The notes under the pieces are model-generated. The model was not told the origin of the DNA. It worked only from the letters and a program-made list of their open reading frames with translations, and searched no databases. 64,000 bases of DNA from Diospyros lotus (Eukaryota; Streptophyta; Magnoliopsida; Ericales; Ebenaceae): contig NC_068341.1 of assembly GCF_014633365.1 (NCBI RefSeq), forward strand, positions 42,116,044 to 42,180,043, read 5' to 3'. Both the position numbers and the translations under genes were made by a program. Numbering within the stretch: position 1 is the first letter of the stretch; the number at the start of each line of letters is the position of its first letter. Shown piece after piece: positions 12,448 through 25,100 of the stretch.

Positions 12448-12801
12448 ATTTGATATAATTGACAATGAAAAAATCATGCAACAGTTTCAGAATATGAAGA
12501 CCCAGCGAGAGCATCTATAATTTTGTGAAGACCTAAATGTAAGTACAATATTTTTGCTTTTGAAACTAAATAATTTTTTTGAGAAACATGTGTTTGAGTT
12601 TATGTGAAAATACTATAATGATGTTTGATATAATATTTTGACGTTATATTACAATACTTTTTTTAACAATATAGATAATTGTTGTATAACTTTAAGTTTT
12701 ATGTTTTTTGTCATCGTTGTTCACCCCCCCTACTTAAGTACTTTGGCTCCGCCCCTGGCTGCCCCCCTTGCCCCCACGGTAGATCCGTCCTTGAGTAGGA
12801 A

Positions 12802-13172
12802 TGCTCATTTTACATGTTCCATAATTTGTAAAACATAGCTAACTATAGAGCTTAAGTTACAGAATTCAAATTTTCAAGGGATGGACAATTGGACATTTTT
12901 TGCTAAGTGGCTTCCCTCAACCAAATGTCGTGGCCACCCAATTAGATGTACCAATTCAATAGAAACCCCTATTATGATCAACAGAACTGAGAATTTATAG
13001 AGATGAAACTGAAATCATGAAATTAGCTCAAGAATTAGACTGCTTGTAATATATAAAAAAACACAATCTATGTGAAATGGACGAACCAAGTTCTGATAAA
13101 TTTTGAATGGCAAGGTGAAATTATGGAGGAAAATATCTTTACAAGAAAGCAAGGAGTGAGAAACAAGCTTAC
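12802..13172. other. Intronic remainder, no gene
   Basis: This AT-rich sequence lies between the giant hAT element and exon 4 of the TRAPPC2-like gene. The minus-strand donor GTAAGC adjoins exon 4 at 13172. I see no coding signal and no last TRAPPC2 exon here. Confidence 0.6.
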
Positions 13173-16100
13173 CTTTATGTACAGTTCATGGACCTCTTGA
13201 AAGAAGCTTTTGATTCCATCCTCGTTACGAGAGTCGTGAAGCAGCATAAATCGTGTATGTATGACAATTTGTTAAAGAAAATACATAATAAAGTTTGCAA
13301 GATCTTGGCATATTAATCACACTACTCAGAGAAAATTCAAGGGGCACTGTTTAGATTCCATCATCATCACAAACTGTAATCTCACTAGATGGGGTTGGCT
13401 ACATGAATCCTAGTTTTTCAATAATCTCTATTTGCAATCATATCTTTTGTATGGCCATTATACCTCACATATCATATTTAAGGCTTGTTAGTCACCAAGT
13501 TCTCTTTAGTCTTTCTCTTAACTTTTTTGCTAAAAATTGTATCCATGTCATCCACTCACCTCACAAGTAAATCTAGTGACCTTCTCATAAGTTCAAAACA
13601 TCTTAATCGCGTTTCACACATTTTATCTTTAATAGGCACCACTCTAACTTTATTACAAGTAATTTTGTTTCTAATTATATTTTTATTTTTTTCTTTCTTT
13701 TTTTTTTTTTTCTTTTTTTTTTTTTTGGTGTAACCACATACCTAGTGTAATTTCCTCATCTCAATTATGCTCATATTTTGCAATCATGAAATCTCAAGCT
13801 ACCAAGGATGCAGATATAGTGTTTGGTCACTTTGAACGAATACCAAAAGTGGACTTGTATTAGTATTACTTCCCATCACCTTAGACTAACAAGAAGCCAA
13901 TGCCATTAAAGGCATGCCTAGGCGCACCTTGGGCCCCTCAAAAGCTTCCAGGCAGGTGTAGAGCATCAAGGCGCCTTGGGGCGCACCTCAACCCAAGGCG
14001 CCTTGGGCTTAGGCACGCCTTAGGCCCTTTTTAACTATTTTTTAGGTTTTTATTTTAAAAATTTATTACTTTATTTAATTTTTTTACTATTTAGGGTTTA
14101 AATTTATTGTTTGACTACAAATTTGACAATGAGTAAAAGGGCTACTACTTCAAATGCTCCAATTGAATTTGAACTAGATGAAGATGGAGAGAGAGATAAT
14201 GTGGAAGAAGATATTAGAGATAATGCTTCTAATGATGAAAATATGAAATTATTTGATCTTGATGATGAGGATGATTTTTAGATTATTTAAAATGCATAAT
14301 TAGTTAATCTTGATTAAGATTTAAGACTTATAAATTGTTTTAAGGTTTAATTTAAGTTGACTTAAAGACTTTTAGATTGTATCTTTTGACATTTTTTATT
14401 GTTCTTTTCCAGTATTCTAAAACGTGCTAGGCGCTAGTTGGGTACCAGATTGGGGCCTAGTCTAGTCAGTCTTCCTTTGCCTGCTTAATCTCTCCACATA
14501 AAAAGCCCATGGAAGGCTTTCTATCGGTATCAACAATTCGAAACACCTTCACCAGAAGAGCAAAAACCTTAAGGCATAAAGTCACACCATTCTAGAAAGC
14601 AATGCTCATCACAGTAGCATAGGCTGCTTTCCCTTTAACAGTCTTCGACCGTTGACACTCCTCCTATTCAAAGCTGGTAAACATTGTCCTCATTTGGGCC
14701 TTTTTCTCCATCAAACTCTGTGAAGTAAGGAAAGAAGAAGCAAATCTAGTGACTCATGGTCTCACTATATCCCTCTTCTTCGTAAATGACCTCATTAAGG
14801 ACAAAGTTTTATAGTGTGCATAAATGAAAACTGTCAAACTCTTGGCTAGTGAATCCGCAAAAAAAATTAGGCAACCCAGTGATGCCTAGCCTCCTAGGCC
14901 GTCGATTGGGCCCGATTAATCAAACCTAGGGCTTAGGCGGCTGCCTATTTGAACACTATTCTTTTCATTAGTATATGTTGATTTTTTTAATTTATTTGAT
15001 AACATGTTTATAAATATGTCGTTAAGAGTTTGGACTTATTTTATACCTTATTCTTCAACTAGGATATATATTTTTCTTTTTCTTTTTTCCAGTTAACATG
15101 CAGGCTAGTTTCATCAGGCGCACGCCTCACCTTGCAACTTAAGCTCCAACACCTTTTTGGACCTTGGGCCTTTAATAACATTGCAGGAAGTAATGATATT
15201 TAATTTTCTAAAAATCAGATGAAAATAATATTGCTAAAAGTGAAATACATAATTGAAATAAATTCATAGGATGGTCCAACAATGGATATCTTTTTTTCAC
15301 ATGGATGTACCAAAATACACCATAAATTCCTATGAAAATCTTAATTCATATGTAGTGTCTGATATTACGTACTAAAAACATCATCTAAAGATAAAAGATG
15401 AAAGAATAGACTCAAGAATATAAAATCCTATTATGGAACCACAGATAATCACAAAAGTTAACTTTGGTGAATCAAATGATTGCATAAAAAAAAAATAATT
15501 ATTAAAGAAACAAAGTGCAGCATAGGTTGCTAAGCAAGTAATGGGAAGAATTATAGGGTTGGCTGCAGTATATGCCTACATCCCAAGATAAGTGGAAATG
15601 AAGCATCTGATACAACATGTCTCAAGTATAAAAAAAAGATTGGATAAATCAGCTTTGGACGTTGAGGGGCCAGTTGGAAATTTAGATGAATGCTCTCTTG
15701 ATGATAACATGAAGAGAGTCAAAAGATAAAGAAGAAAGTAACAAGTACTTCGATCGAGTACAAGCTTATAGATCCATGACACAAACACTCATATTCTTTC
15801 AAAGCTCATAATCCAGCATATCACAAATGGATTTTAAAAAAACAAGGCTCAGCAACAGAGAGAAATTCTTTAGATTCCTTTGCTAAAACTCAAAGAACAG
15901 AGAGAACCAGATTGATGAATAAATTATCTTCACAACACTACTTGGTGTCCAGACTCTTTACAAACTTGAATTTTTTCAAGGCTTTCAGATAAAACTGAAG
16001 TTCCCGTTATTTTGTTACTACTAGGGATAGATTATATGGAATATCATACTGAAAAAAATCTAGAGATCACCTTTTCGGAGAAATGTGGAAGGTTGTTGAG

Positions 16101-19100
16101 AGAACTTCTGAGTTTAAAGAGGAATGTTGAAGGATCAGGATAGGAAAACAGAACAAAGGTAAAACCACTGCTTTGCTTAACAGTCTACATTGTTAGATCT
16201 GATAGCATACAACCAGAATCATTTGGAATGAAATTCTAGCATCATCAGTAATCAGTTATCATGAAGATAATTGGTTAGAAGAACGAACATCTAGAGAATT
16301 ATTATGTGATGGCACCAGTTACTATAACTATGAAACCCCCAAATTAGCATCAAATTCTAAAACACAAAGTAATTCTATAAAAATAAGACATATAATGTTA
16401 AGTAGTTGAAGCTCAGTACTCATATTGTGTGCAAGGTAGATGTAAACCCAGCAAATGGAGATAAAACCTAAATCCTGAATTACATTGAAATGTAATTCAA
16501 ACATTCTCCAAAAGGGCTTTGGAAGGAATTAAAGTATTTCATGATGACAAATTGACCTTATGTTGGGAAAACTCCTATTTTATTTATTTGTTTATTTTTG
16601 GTTCCTTTGATAAAATTTTACAAGTTCTTACCTAATCTATAGATTTTGAGTCCATTCCCAAAAATCAACCGCCTCTTGCTACTACCACACATGCTCTAAT
16701 CACATCTTAAAGATACTTTAAAAACTAAGGTCTAGACAAATATTAAAAGAACTGAATTTTGATAAAGCTTTGATGTGATTTATACACATACACTACAATT
16801 CAGTCACGCAAACAGGAATTTAAATCTTTAGATATGAATGCAATGAATAGATGCAAGTACAACGTCTTGTTTTGGCATAAATGAAACGTTTTATACCAGC
16901 TCTATGCCAAAAGCCCTAAGTAAACCTTTTTTACATTTTTTTCATAGGTTCTTTTCTTGGGTTGTATTTATGTTTTTCACAACTTCATCCGGAAACACAC
17001 AAATTGCCTCATTAACTAAACATGTTAAGCCTTAATCCGACTACATGAATTCTGACTCGCCAATCATTTCCATCTATAATTCTATAACTCTCCTTACTGA
17101 TACACCAAACCAAAGATAAAACCGATGTGCCTTGCAACTAATGCCTTTTCTTCTATGAATGACAAGGTGATGTGGCAGAGACAAAGGTATCAACAGTTTA
17201 CAAGGAAACTTTGTATACTATATTTGTTTTGTTTTCCCCCCTTTTCTTTGTATTTAGATTTCCTTAAAACTTGACCTGCATGATTTGTAATTTTCATGAT
17301 CAAGTGAATGGTTTTAATAAAGTACAAATCAGCCAGATATTATGAAGGATATGACCTGCTGTTACATATACTGACACCACCAAATCATTGAACCTGTCGA
17401 TTGCTTTCAAGAACCTGGATAAGAATGTGACATGAATATAAAAGGTAGTAAGATAATGAAAGAGAAAAATGACAAAAACATTCGCCACAGCAGGAAAGCT
17501 ATTGATCAAATTTATGTGTTAATTTGAATTTAAACGACAGATAGACAAGGAGAGGTGAGCATATCTCACATGGCACTTGTTGTCCATGCAAGGTCCTGGA
17601 CAATATCCAATGCTGCATGTAATATGAACTGGTGCTGGTAAGCAGTATCTTCTTTCTGATTCATGATTATGTGTTAAGGGTGTTATTAGATGATAAATAG
17701 CCTTATGTAAATTCATCTAGATTATAGACAGATAGAAAGAAATAATCAAACTTTAAGATATCAGAAAATGTTGAGGAGGAGTTCACGATGGCAAGAGGAT
17801 AAGAAGATAGATTCTGAATGCAGATAAAAATGACCAGTTTGAATAAGAGAAGATAAAGCCCCAGTTATTCCTAAGAAATAGGAAGAGATGAAGCTCAAGT
17901 TATTCCTAAGAAGTAGGAGAAAAATTCTCCCCTTATCTGTTGTGTTTGTATTTTAATTCCCTAAAATTTAGATAGAAGATAAGTAGAATTGTTGTATATA
18001 TAGCATTTTGTAACCGAGAATTAGAAGGTAGCAGTTGGTATTTTTCAATCCAATTAGGATATTAAATCCCAAAGTTCTCTAAGTTTGTTAATGGTATATC
18101 CTCTTTTTCACACCAAACTGCTCCAAGATGGCTAGTTCTTCACCGAGTAGTGAATCCTCAACTATCAGCCCTACTACCTCTCAATCTATAGCCCCAACTT
18201 CTGCCCCTATTTCAGATCACCATACCCTTCAAATCACTCAACATAAACTCAATGGGACCGATTTTCGGTCTCAGTCAGTCAAGTTGGTTATGAAAGGCAA
18301 AGGAAAAGTGGGATACCTAACGCGGGGGGTGGGGGGGGGGGGGGGGAGTTTCAAAGCCCGATCCTAAAGCTGCCAATTATGAAGTATGGGATGCTGAAAA
18401 CTCCATAGTGATGGCTTGGCTTATCAATTCCATGGAGCCGAAGATAGGGAGGACCTATCTGTTCTATAAAACAACAAAAGAAGTATGAGATGCAGTCCAA
18501 AGTCTTTACTTAGACATGGAGAATATATCACAATGCTTTGAAGTTCGATCAGCCCTAAGGACCACTCGCCAAGGTAATAATTCAGTGACTGATTACTATA
18601 ATGTACTATTTGAATTATGGCAGGAGATGGATTTGTTTTATGATATTAGTTGAGAGTGTACAAAGGATGGGGTGAAATATTCTAAAATGATAGAGAAAGA
18701 GAGGGTCTTTGATTTCCTACATGGGCTCAACTTTGACTCAGATGATGTCAGAGGAAGGTTGCTAGGAACAAAACCCTTTCCATCTATCAAGGAGGCTTTT
18801 GCTGAAGTCCGGAGGGAAGAAAGCGAAAGAAGGACATGCTCCATGCATCACCCGAAATTAATAATCAGAGTGGCTCGGCCCTTGCTATTTCTAAACCAAA
18901 AACAGCAACCACTCGTGGGGAATTTCAGAGAGAAAGGCAATGGTGTGATCATTGCCACAAGCCCTACCATACCAAAGAAACTTGTTCGAAAATACATGGG
19001 AAACCAACTAATTGGAAAGGGAAAGGTCAGAAGAAGCAGCAAACAGCCTAGGATGCTGAAGAAGGTAAAATTGCAAATTTTTCAGTTACCCCAGATCAAC

Positions 19101-22100
19101 TAGAGTTTTTACAACAGATTTAGAATCAAACTAGGGTTGCAAAATCATCAGATTTTGTAGAAGTTCCTAATCCAACAGCTTCCCATGTGAAACAAGGTAA
19201 TTTTCATAATTGTTACCTCTCTAAATTGTTGAATATGAATGATTGGATAGTAGATACTAGGACTTCTGACCATATGACCGGATCCTCATATGGAATGGAT
19301 GATTACAAACAGTGTGAGAAAAATATAAAGGCAACTATGGCAGATGGTACAATATCAAGGGAAGGTCCAGTATATTTAGGTGATTTATTGTTGAAATATG
19401 TCCTATATGTGCCTGCATTACGATGTAATCTCTTGTCCATCAGCAAAATTACTAAAGACATGAATTGCAAAGTAATTTTCTCTCCAACTCATTGTGTATT
19501 TCATGACTTAATTTCGGGGAGGATAATTGGCAATACTGATGAGAAAGAGGGCCTATACTATGTGAAAGGAGCTGCTGGCGATTCTAGGTTTCCTCACTTA
19601 CATAATTCTTTTTCATCTTCTATTGTTTCAGATTCTAACATCTATTTATGGCACACACGATTAGGCCATCCAAACTTTAGATATCTAAAGATTTTGTATC
19701 TTCATTTGTTTGGCAATAAAATGAGTGAATCTTTTAGTTGTGAATAGTGCATTCTTGCTAAGCAAACAAAATTTGTTCATCCTCTTCATTCTTATCAACC
19801 TACCAAACCATTCTACCTAATACATAGTGATGTATGGGGACCAACAAAAGTTCCAAATCTAACCAACACTCGCTGGTTTGTCACATTTATAGATGATCAT
19901 ACCAGGGTGTGTTGGGTGTTTTTGCTAGAAGAAAAATCTGAGGTTTACCAAGTATTCAGAAAATTCCATCAAATGGTTCTTAATATTTTTCAAACCTCAA
20001 TCAATATCCTTCAATCAGATAATGGAAGAGAATATTTTTCAACCGGATTTGAGACCTATTTGAGTGAGAATGGCATTATTCATCAAAGTATATGCCCCTA
20101 TAATCCCCAACAAAATGAGGTGGCCGAAAGAATGAATAGGCATTTGCTTGAAACAGCTCGAACCCTAATGTTCACCAGCTTGGTTCCTACTTTCTATTGG
20201 GGAGAAGCCATTCTCACAGCTGCCTATCTCATCAATAGACTCCCCACTAGGATACTCAACTTCAAAACTCTCTTAAGTACTCTCATTAATTCCTATCCTC
20301 TCTTTACCTGTATCCTAAATTCCTTGTCCCCAAAAGTCTTTGGATGTAGAGCCTTTGTTCACCACTACCACTCTAAATTAAAACCCAGGTCCTTGAAGTG
20401 TGTGTTTGTTGGTTATTCTCTCACATAGCAAGGCCACAAATGTTACTGCCCTAACACTAAGAATTTATTTGTCTCTTGTGATGTCTCTTTTATTGAGAAT
20501 CAATACTACTAGTAACTACTCTACCAAACCTCTGTAGGGGGAGATTCCTAGTGCAGAGCAAGGTAGGGATGGCTGGGATGTTAGTATTTTGCTTGAAACA
20601 ATGACCTCTTCTACTCTTATTCCGAATTATGTAACTAATCAAGGGGGAGAACAGATAATACAACAGCAAATTCAGCACATTCAAGAAGAAATTCCTAAAT
20701 CACAGCCACCAATCAAGGTGTATTCTAGAAGAAGGCATCTTGAACCAAAGCAAAACCAATCATTAACCCCAGAAGTAGGTCCGGTGCCTGAAGCAAATGA
20801 AATGAATGAAGCAGGAGTGCCTATTGTGGAGGATAACATGACTGAAAATGCAGAACCTGAATTATATGATTTGGATATTCCAATTGCTTGGAGAAAGGGG
20901 GTGAGATCATGCACTAAGTATCCCATTTCTAACCATTTGGTATATTCTCGATTATCTCCAAATTTTAAGGCATTCACTACAAGGGTTGATGAGGTGCAAA
21001 TACCTAAGAATATCAATGAGGCCTTACAAATATCGAACTGGAGAAGGGCTGTAATGGAAGAAATGAATGCACTAAAAAAGAATGGTACATGGGAAGTGGT
21101 GAATCTACCTCAAAACAAGAAAGTGGTAGGAAGCAAATGAATATTCACAGTAAAACACAAAGCCGATGGAAGTATTTAGAGGTATAAGGCCAAATTAGTG
21201 GCCCAAGGCTTCACTCAAACACAAGGTATAGATTATGAAGAGACTCTTGCACCTGTTACAAAGTTCAATTCTATACATGTGCTATTATCCCTTGCAGCTA
21301 ACTTAGATTGAGAATTACATCAGCTTGATATAAAGAATGCATTTCTTAATGGGGATCTAGAAGAGGAAATCTATATGAGAATCCCTCCCGGTTTTGAAGA
21401 AAAAGGGAAAGTTTGCAGATTAAAGAAATCTTTGTGTGGGTTGAAGCAATCTCCTACAGCTTGGTTTAAAAGGTTTAGCACCACATTACATCAACTAGGG
21501 TATCAACAAGGGCAATCTGATCACACATTGTTCACCAAACATGCTGCTAATAGTCTGAAAACTATCTTAATTGTCTATGTAGACGATATTATTGTTACAG
21601 GCAACAATCAGCAAGAAATTAAGGCACTAAAGGGATGGTTGCAACAAGCATTTGAAGTTAAAGACCTTGGACAACTAAGGTATTTTCTAGGGATGGAAGT
21701 AGCAAGAAGCAAAGAGGGAATTTTTATTTCTTAAAGAAAGTATACATTGAATCTACTAAAGGAGACAGGTGAGCTTGGTTGTAAACTAGCCACCACACCA
21801 CTGGAACCCAACTGGAAAGCTAATGAAGATGGGGCAGAAAAGGCAATTGATAAGGGTAGATACCAAAGGTTAGTGGGAAGGCTGATTTATTTGTCTCTTA
21901 AAGGCCTGGTATTACTTAGGTAGTGAGCAAAGTGAGTCAATATATGCATTCACCCACTAGCAAACATCTCAATGCTACTGATCATATCCTAAGATACCTT
22001 AAAGGAACTCTCGGTAAGGGTAATTTATTCAGAAAGAATGAAGATCGAGGGATTCAGTGTTTTGTAGATGTCAATTAGGCAGGTTCCTTAGAAGACAACA

Positions 22101-25100
22101 AATCAATCTTCGGTTATTGCACAAAATTATGGGATAATCTTGTGACACAGAGGAGCAAGAAACAGAGTATAGTAGCTAGAAGTAGTACTGAGCCAGAATT
22201 CCGAGCTATAGCTCAAGGTATTTGTGAAGTAATATGGCTGCTGGGGTTTATGGAAGACCTGAAGATGCCTATATTGTGACAACAAATAAGCCATAAGTAT
22301 AGTAAATAATTCGATCCAACATGACCGAATGAAATATGTGAGAATTGATAGACAATTCATTAAACAAGAGATTGAAGAGGGTGGAATCAAACTGGTGTAT
22401 ATTCCTACAGGTTTACAAGAAGTTGATATTCTCACCAAGACAATGAACAAACAAGGTTTTGAACTGATTAGAGGCAAGCTAGGAATGAATGACATTTATT
22501 CACCAGCTTGAGGGGGAGTGTTGAAGAGGAATTCACGATAGCAAGAGGATAAGAAGATAGATTCCAAATGCAGATAAAAATGACCAGTTTGAATAAGAGA
22601 AGACAAAGTCCCAGCTGTTCCTAAGAAATAGGAAGAGATGAAGCTCAAGTTATTCCTAAGAAGTAGGAGAAAAATTCTCCCCTTATCTGTTGTTGTGTTT
22701 GTATTTTAATTCCCTGAAATTTAGATAGAAGATAAGTAGAATTGTTGTATATATAGCATCTTGTAACTGAGAATTAGAGGGTAGCAGTTGGTATTTTTTC
22801 AATCCTATTACTAAGACGATGTTAATCCCAAAGTTCTCTAAGTTTGTTCATAAACATTATATCATCAGAAAATAACTGAACAAGGAATAAGAAATGAGCA
22901 ACTGTTGGCATATGTGCATGCAAAAAGGTACAAGGAGAATAATCAAACACCAAACACACAAATACCAGCATTCATAGACTTGAGAAACATGGTTTCTCAT
23001 AAGCACTACTTGTACATGTAAGTAGGATGAATATGAGTGTGACTAAAAATTGTACAGGAAATACACAGAAATTGAAATTTCAAGGGTTAGTAAATGGTGT
23101 TATGTCTTGAATTTGAAACCAGAGGCTAATTCAAATGTTCTCATCAAAAGAAACCATTGCTAAGAGAACAAGAAACTTCTTAGCTAATAAAAGCCCCTCC
23201 TACCCTAAACAGCTTATGATTCCAAGATTTATTCTCAACACTGTATGCATATATATGTTAGAAGGAAAAAAGTTACACATTTTACCATAAGAGCATGCAG
23301 TTCCCAAAGTTACAATTGAGCAGCCCCCCCCCCCCAACACACACACACACAAAAAGAAAAAATATATATAAAGGGTCCAAAATAGTTATTTAGGGGACCT
23401 TCCACATCTTCGGTGGCTTAGCTTGTACTTCTCCAATAAAGAGCCCTGAGGTAAAATCCAATGAAGTTATATGGTTGAGCAACAACAAGAACAAGCACAA
23501 TCCTTAATCTCACCAATACATGGATTCTAGATCTCCAACCATCTTCATCTATGGCCATATCCTTTGCAAGACCTTTATATCATATGTCATGTTTAAGGGT
23601 TTCCTACTTCTCTCCTCTTTTGCTACAAATTTCTTCTATTTCACTCACTCGCTTCACATTTGATGCTATCGATCTTCTTCCCACATGTCCATACTGTAAC
23701 TACATGTGATTTTATTTTCTATCTTTGGGAATAATTAAATAAATTTGGAGAATTTTCAGGTCTTAAGAAAGTGAGAAAATAGTTTTGAGGCTTGAGAAAT
23801 TAGGCTTAGAGCAAGTAAAACTGACCCATTGGAAAATTTGAGAAGCGATGGATGGCTTTGGTGGGCCATGATTGGATGGAATGGATTTACAAAAAAAAAG
23901 AATAAATAAAAATTTCAGAAGTCTATTTCAAATGAGACATAGACTAATTTGAAATAGAATATTGAACTAATGAAAGATTTGGAAAAATTGTTGACGAATT
24001 CAAAACAGAATTCCTCTATTTCGAATTATTCACTATTTTAAATTAGAAACAGACTTGTTAGAAGTTTGCCTAGAGTTAAACCTAAGATCAGTGAAGGCAA
24101 TCAAGTCAAGCGGCTAAAATATAGATAGGTGGTTTATTATGTGCCAACTGTAAATTAGTTAAGTTTGGGGGTTAAAACCGGTAATATCTAATTCCAGTAT
24201 TTTTGTATTGGAATGTCCACCCTGTTATCCTATAAATAAGGGGCATGGGGTTAGTCGTTTGAGATATAACTCATTTTACAGCGAGTGCATTATTCTGTTT
24301 TTGTTCTGAGAGGAAAGGCAAGATATTGGTAGACCTTTGTAATCCTGGTGAGCGAGAAAGGGTTGGTACCCGGGGAGATATTGCTGCACTGATCAATTCT
24401 GAATAAAGCAAGGCCGCTCTCGAGAGGTTCCAAGGCTGGATGTAGGTTCACTCCAAGAGTGAACTGAACCAGGATAAATCTGGTATTCTTCGTGTGGTTT
24501 GGTTTATTTTTCTGTCGATTTCCATTTCTATTATCTGTTGCGTTAATTCTGTCTTATTCATCACAATCAAACCGTGAATGTGTAAGATTGTGAGAAGCTT
24601 AATTCCTTCTAAAGATTCAATCCAGTGATCCCTAAGTTCACAGGACTGATTTGAATTAGTTTCATTAGAACTGAAAAATCAGCAATGGCCGAAAATGCAA
24701 GTGGAGGCTCAAATTTTGGACTTTGCTTATGAAACTTTAAACATAGTTTTACTATGATATTACGCACATTTGGGAGATATTAGAATGAAAAGATTTGATC
24801 ATTGGTGGGTTGAATTTTGAAAAGTGGATGATTATTGATTTATGCACAAGTGTGTGTTTAACCAATGTTGTTATAACTTGTGAAGCAAGGGGGTTAATTA
24901 ACAAAACCTGGGTCAAATTATAACCAAAGACCAACCAAATCTGTACAAGGCATGGTCTGAAATGATAAGGGCACGCACAATTAGTTTGTGCCAATGAAAA
25001 GCTTGGGAGAATGAGATGTGTCAAGACCCTAGGTTTCAAATCTAGGGTTTCTAGTTGGCAGTCGTGGAAGAAGAGAGAGAGAGAGAGAGAGAGAGCATAG

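Larger units (their letters stand above)
642..12793. mobile_element. Giant palindromic hAT element (head-to-head dimer)
   Basis: The outer ends are CAAGGGCGGAGCCAG at 642 and, on the opposite strand, CAAGGACGGATC ending at 12793. They are flanked by a perfect 8-bp target duplication AGTAGGAA (634-641 and 12794-12801), the size made by hAT transposases. Inside, two copies of the same transposase gene face away from a centre near 3860: a minus-strand arm (642-3815) and a plus-strand arm (3914-12793) that read as near-identical inverted copies by eye. Both outer ends therefore derive from the 3' end of the parental element. The right arm is lengthened by a nested hAT element (5441-10262) and a solo LTR (11831-12447). 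Without these the element is about 6.7 kb. Both transposase copies are broken, so it is not autonomous now. Confidence 0.85.
13260..17352 (-). other. U12-type AT-AC intron of the TRAPPC2-like gene
   Basis: On the minus strand exon 3 ends GCAGGTC and the intron begins ATATCCTTC (the U12 5' splice-site consensus). The 3' end reads TTTCTTTAACAAATTGTCATAC, where CTTTAAC matches the U12 branch-point consensus TTCCTTAAC about a dozen bases before the terminal AC. No AG lies at the position required by protein homology. Joining C|AT restores [12 protein letters not shown], the conserved TRAPPC2 sequence. The 4.1-kb intron carries two nested hAT elements. Splicing would need the minor (U11/U12, U4atac/U6atac) spliceosome. 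Confidence 0.85.
17769..22867 (+). mobile_element. Complete but inactive Ty1/copia retrotransposon
   Basis: It is bounded by a perfect 5-bp target duplication GAAAA (17764-17768, 22868-22872). The 5' LTR (about 17769-18104) and the 3' LTR (22519-22867) both begin TGTTGA(G/A)GAGGA and match closely with scattered substitutions. A purine tract GAGGGGGAG directly precedes the 3' LTR. The interior encodes gag, protease, integrase, reverse transcriptase and RNase H in copia order, all broken. It lies in intron 1 of the TRAPPC2-like gene, antisense to that gene. Confidence 0.9.

Noticed and set aside
18128..22511. Caulimovirus-like endogenous viral sequence
   Set aside because: The gene order (integrase before RT), the integrase itself and flanking LTRs with a target duplication identify a Ty1/copia retrotransposon.
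24752..25039. 95-codon minus-strand frame
   Set aside because: It runs from intron sequence into the tip of a solo LTR and has no recognisable motif.
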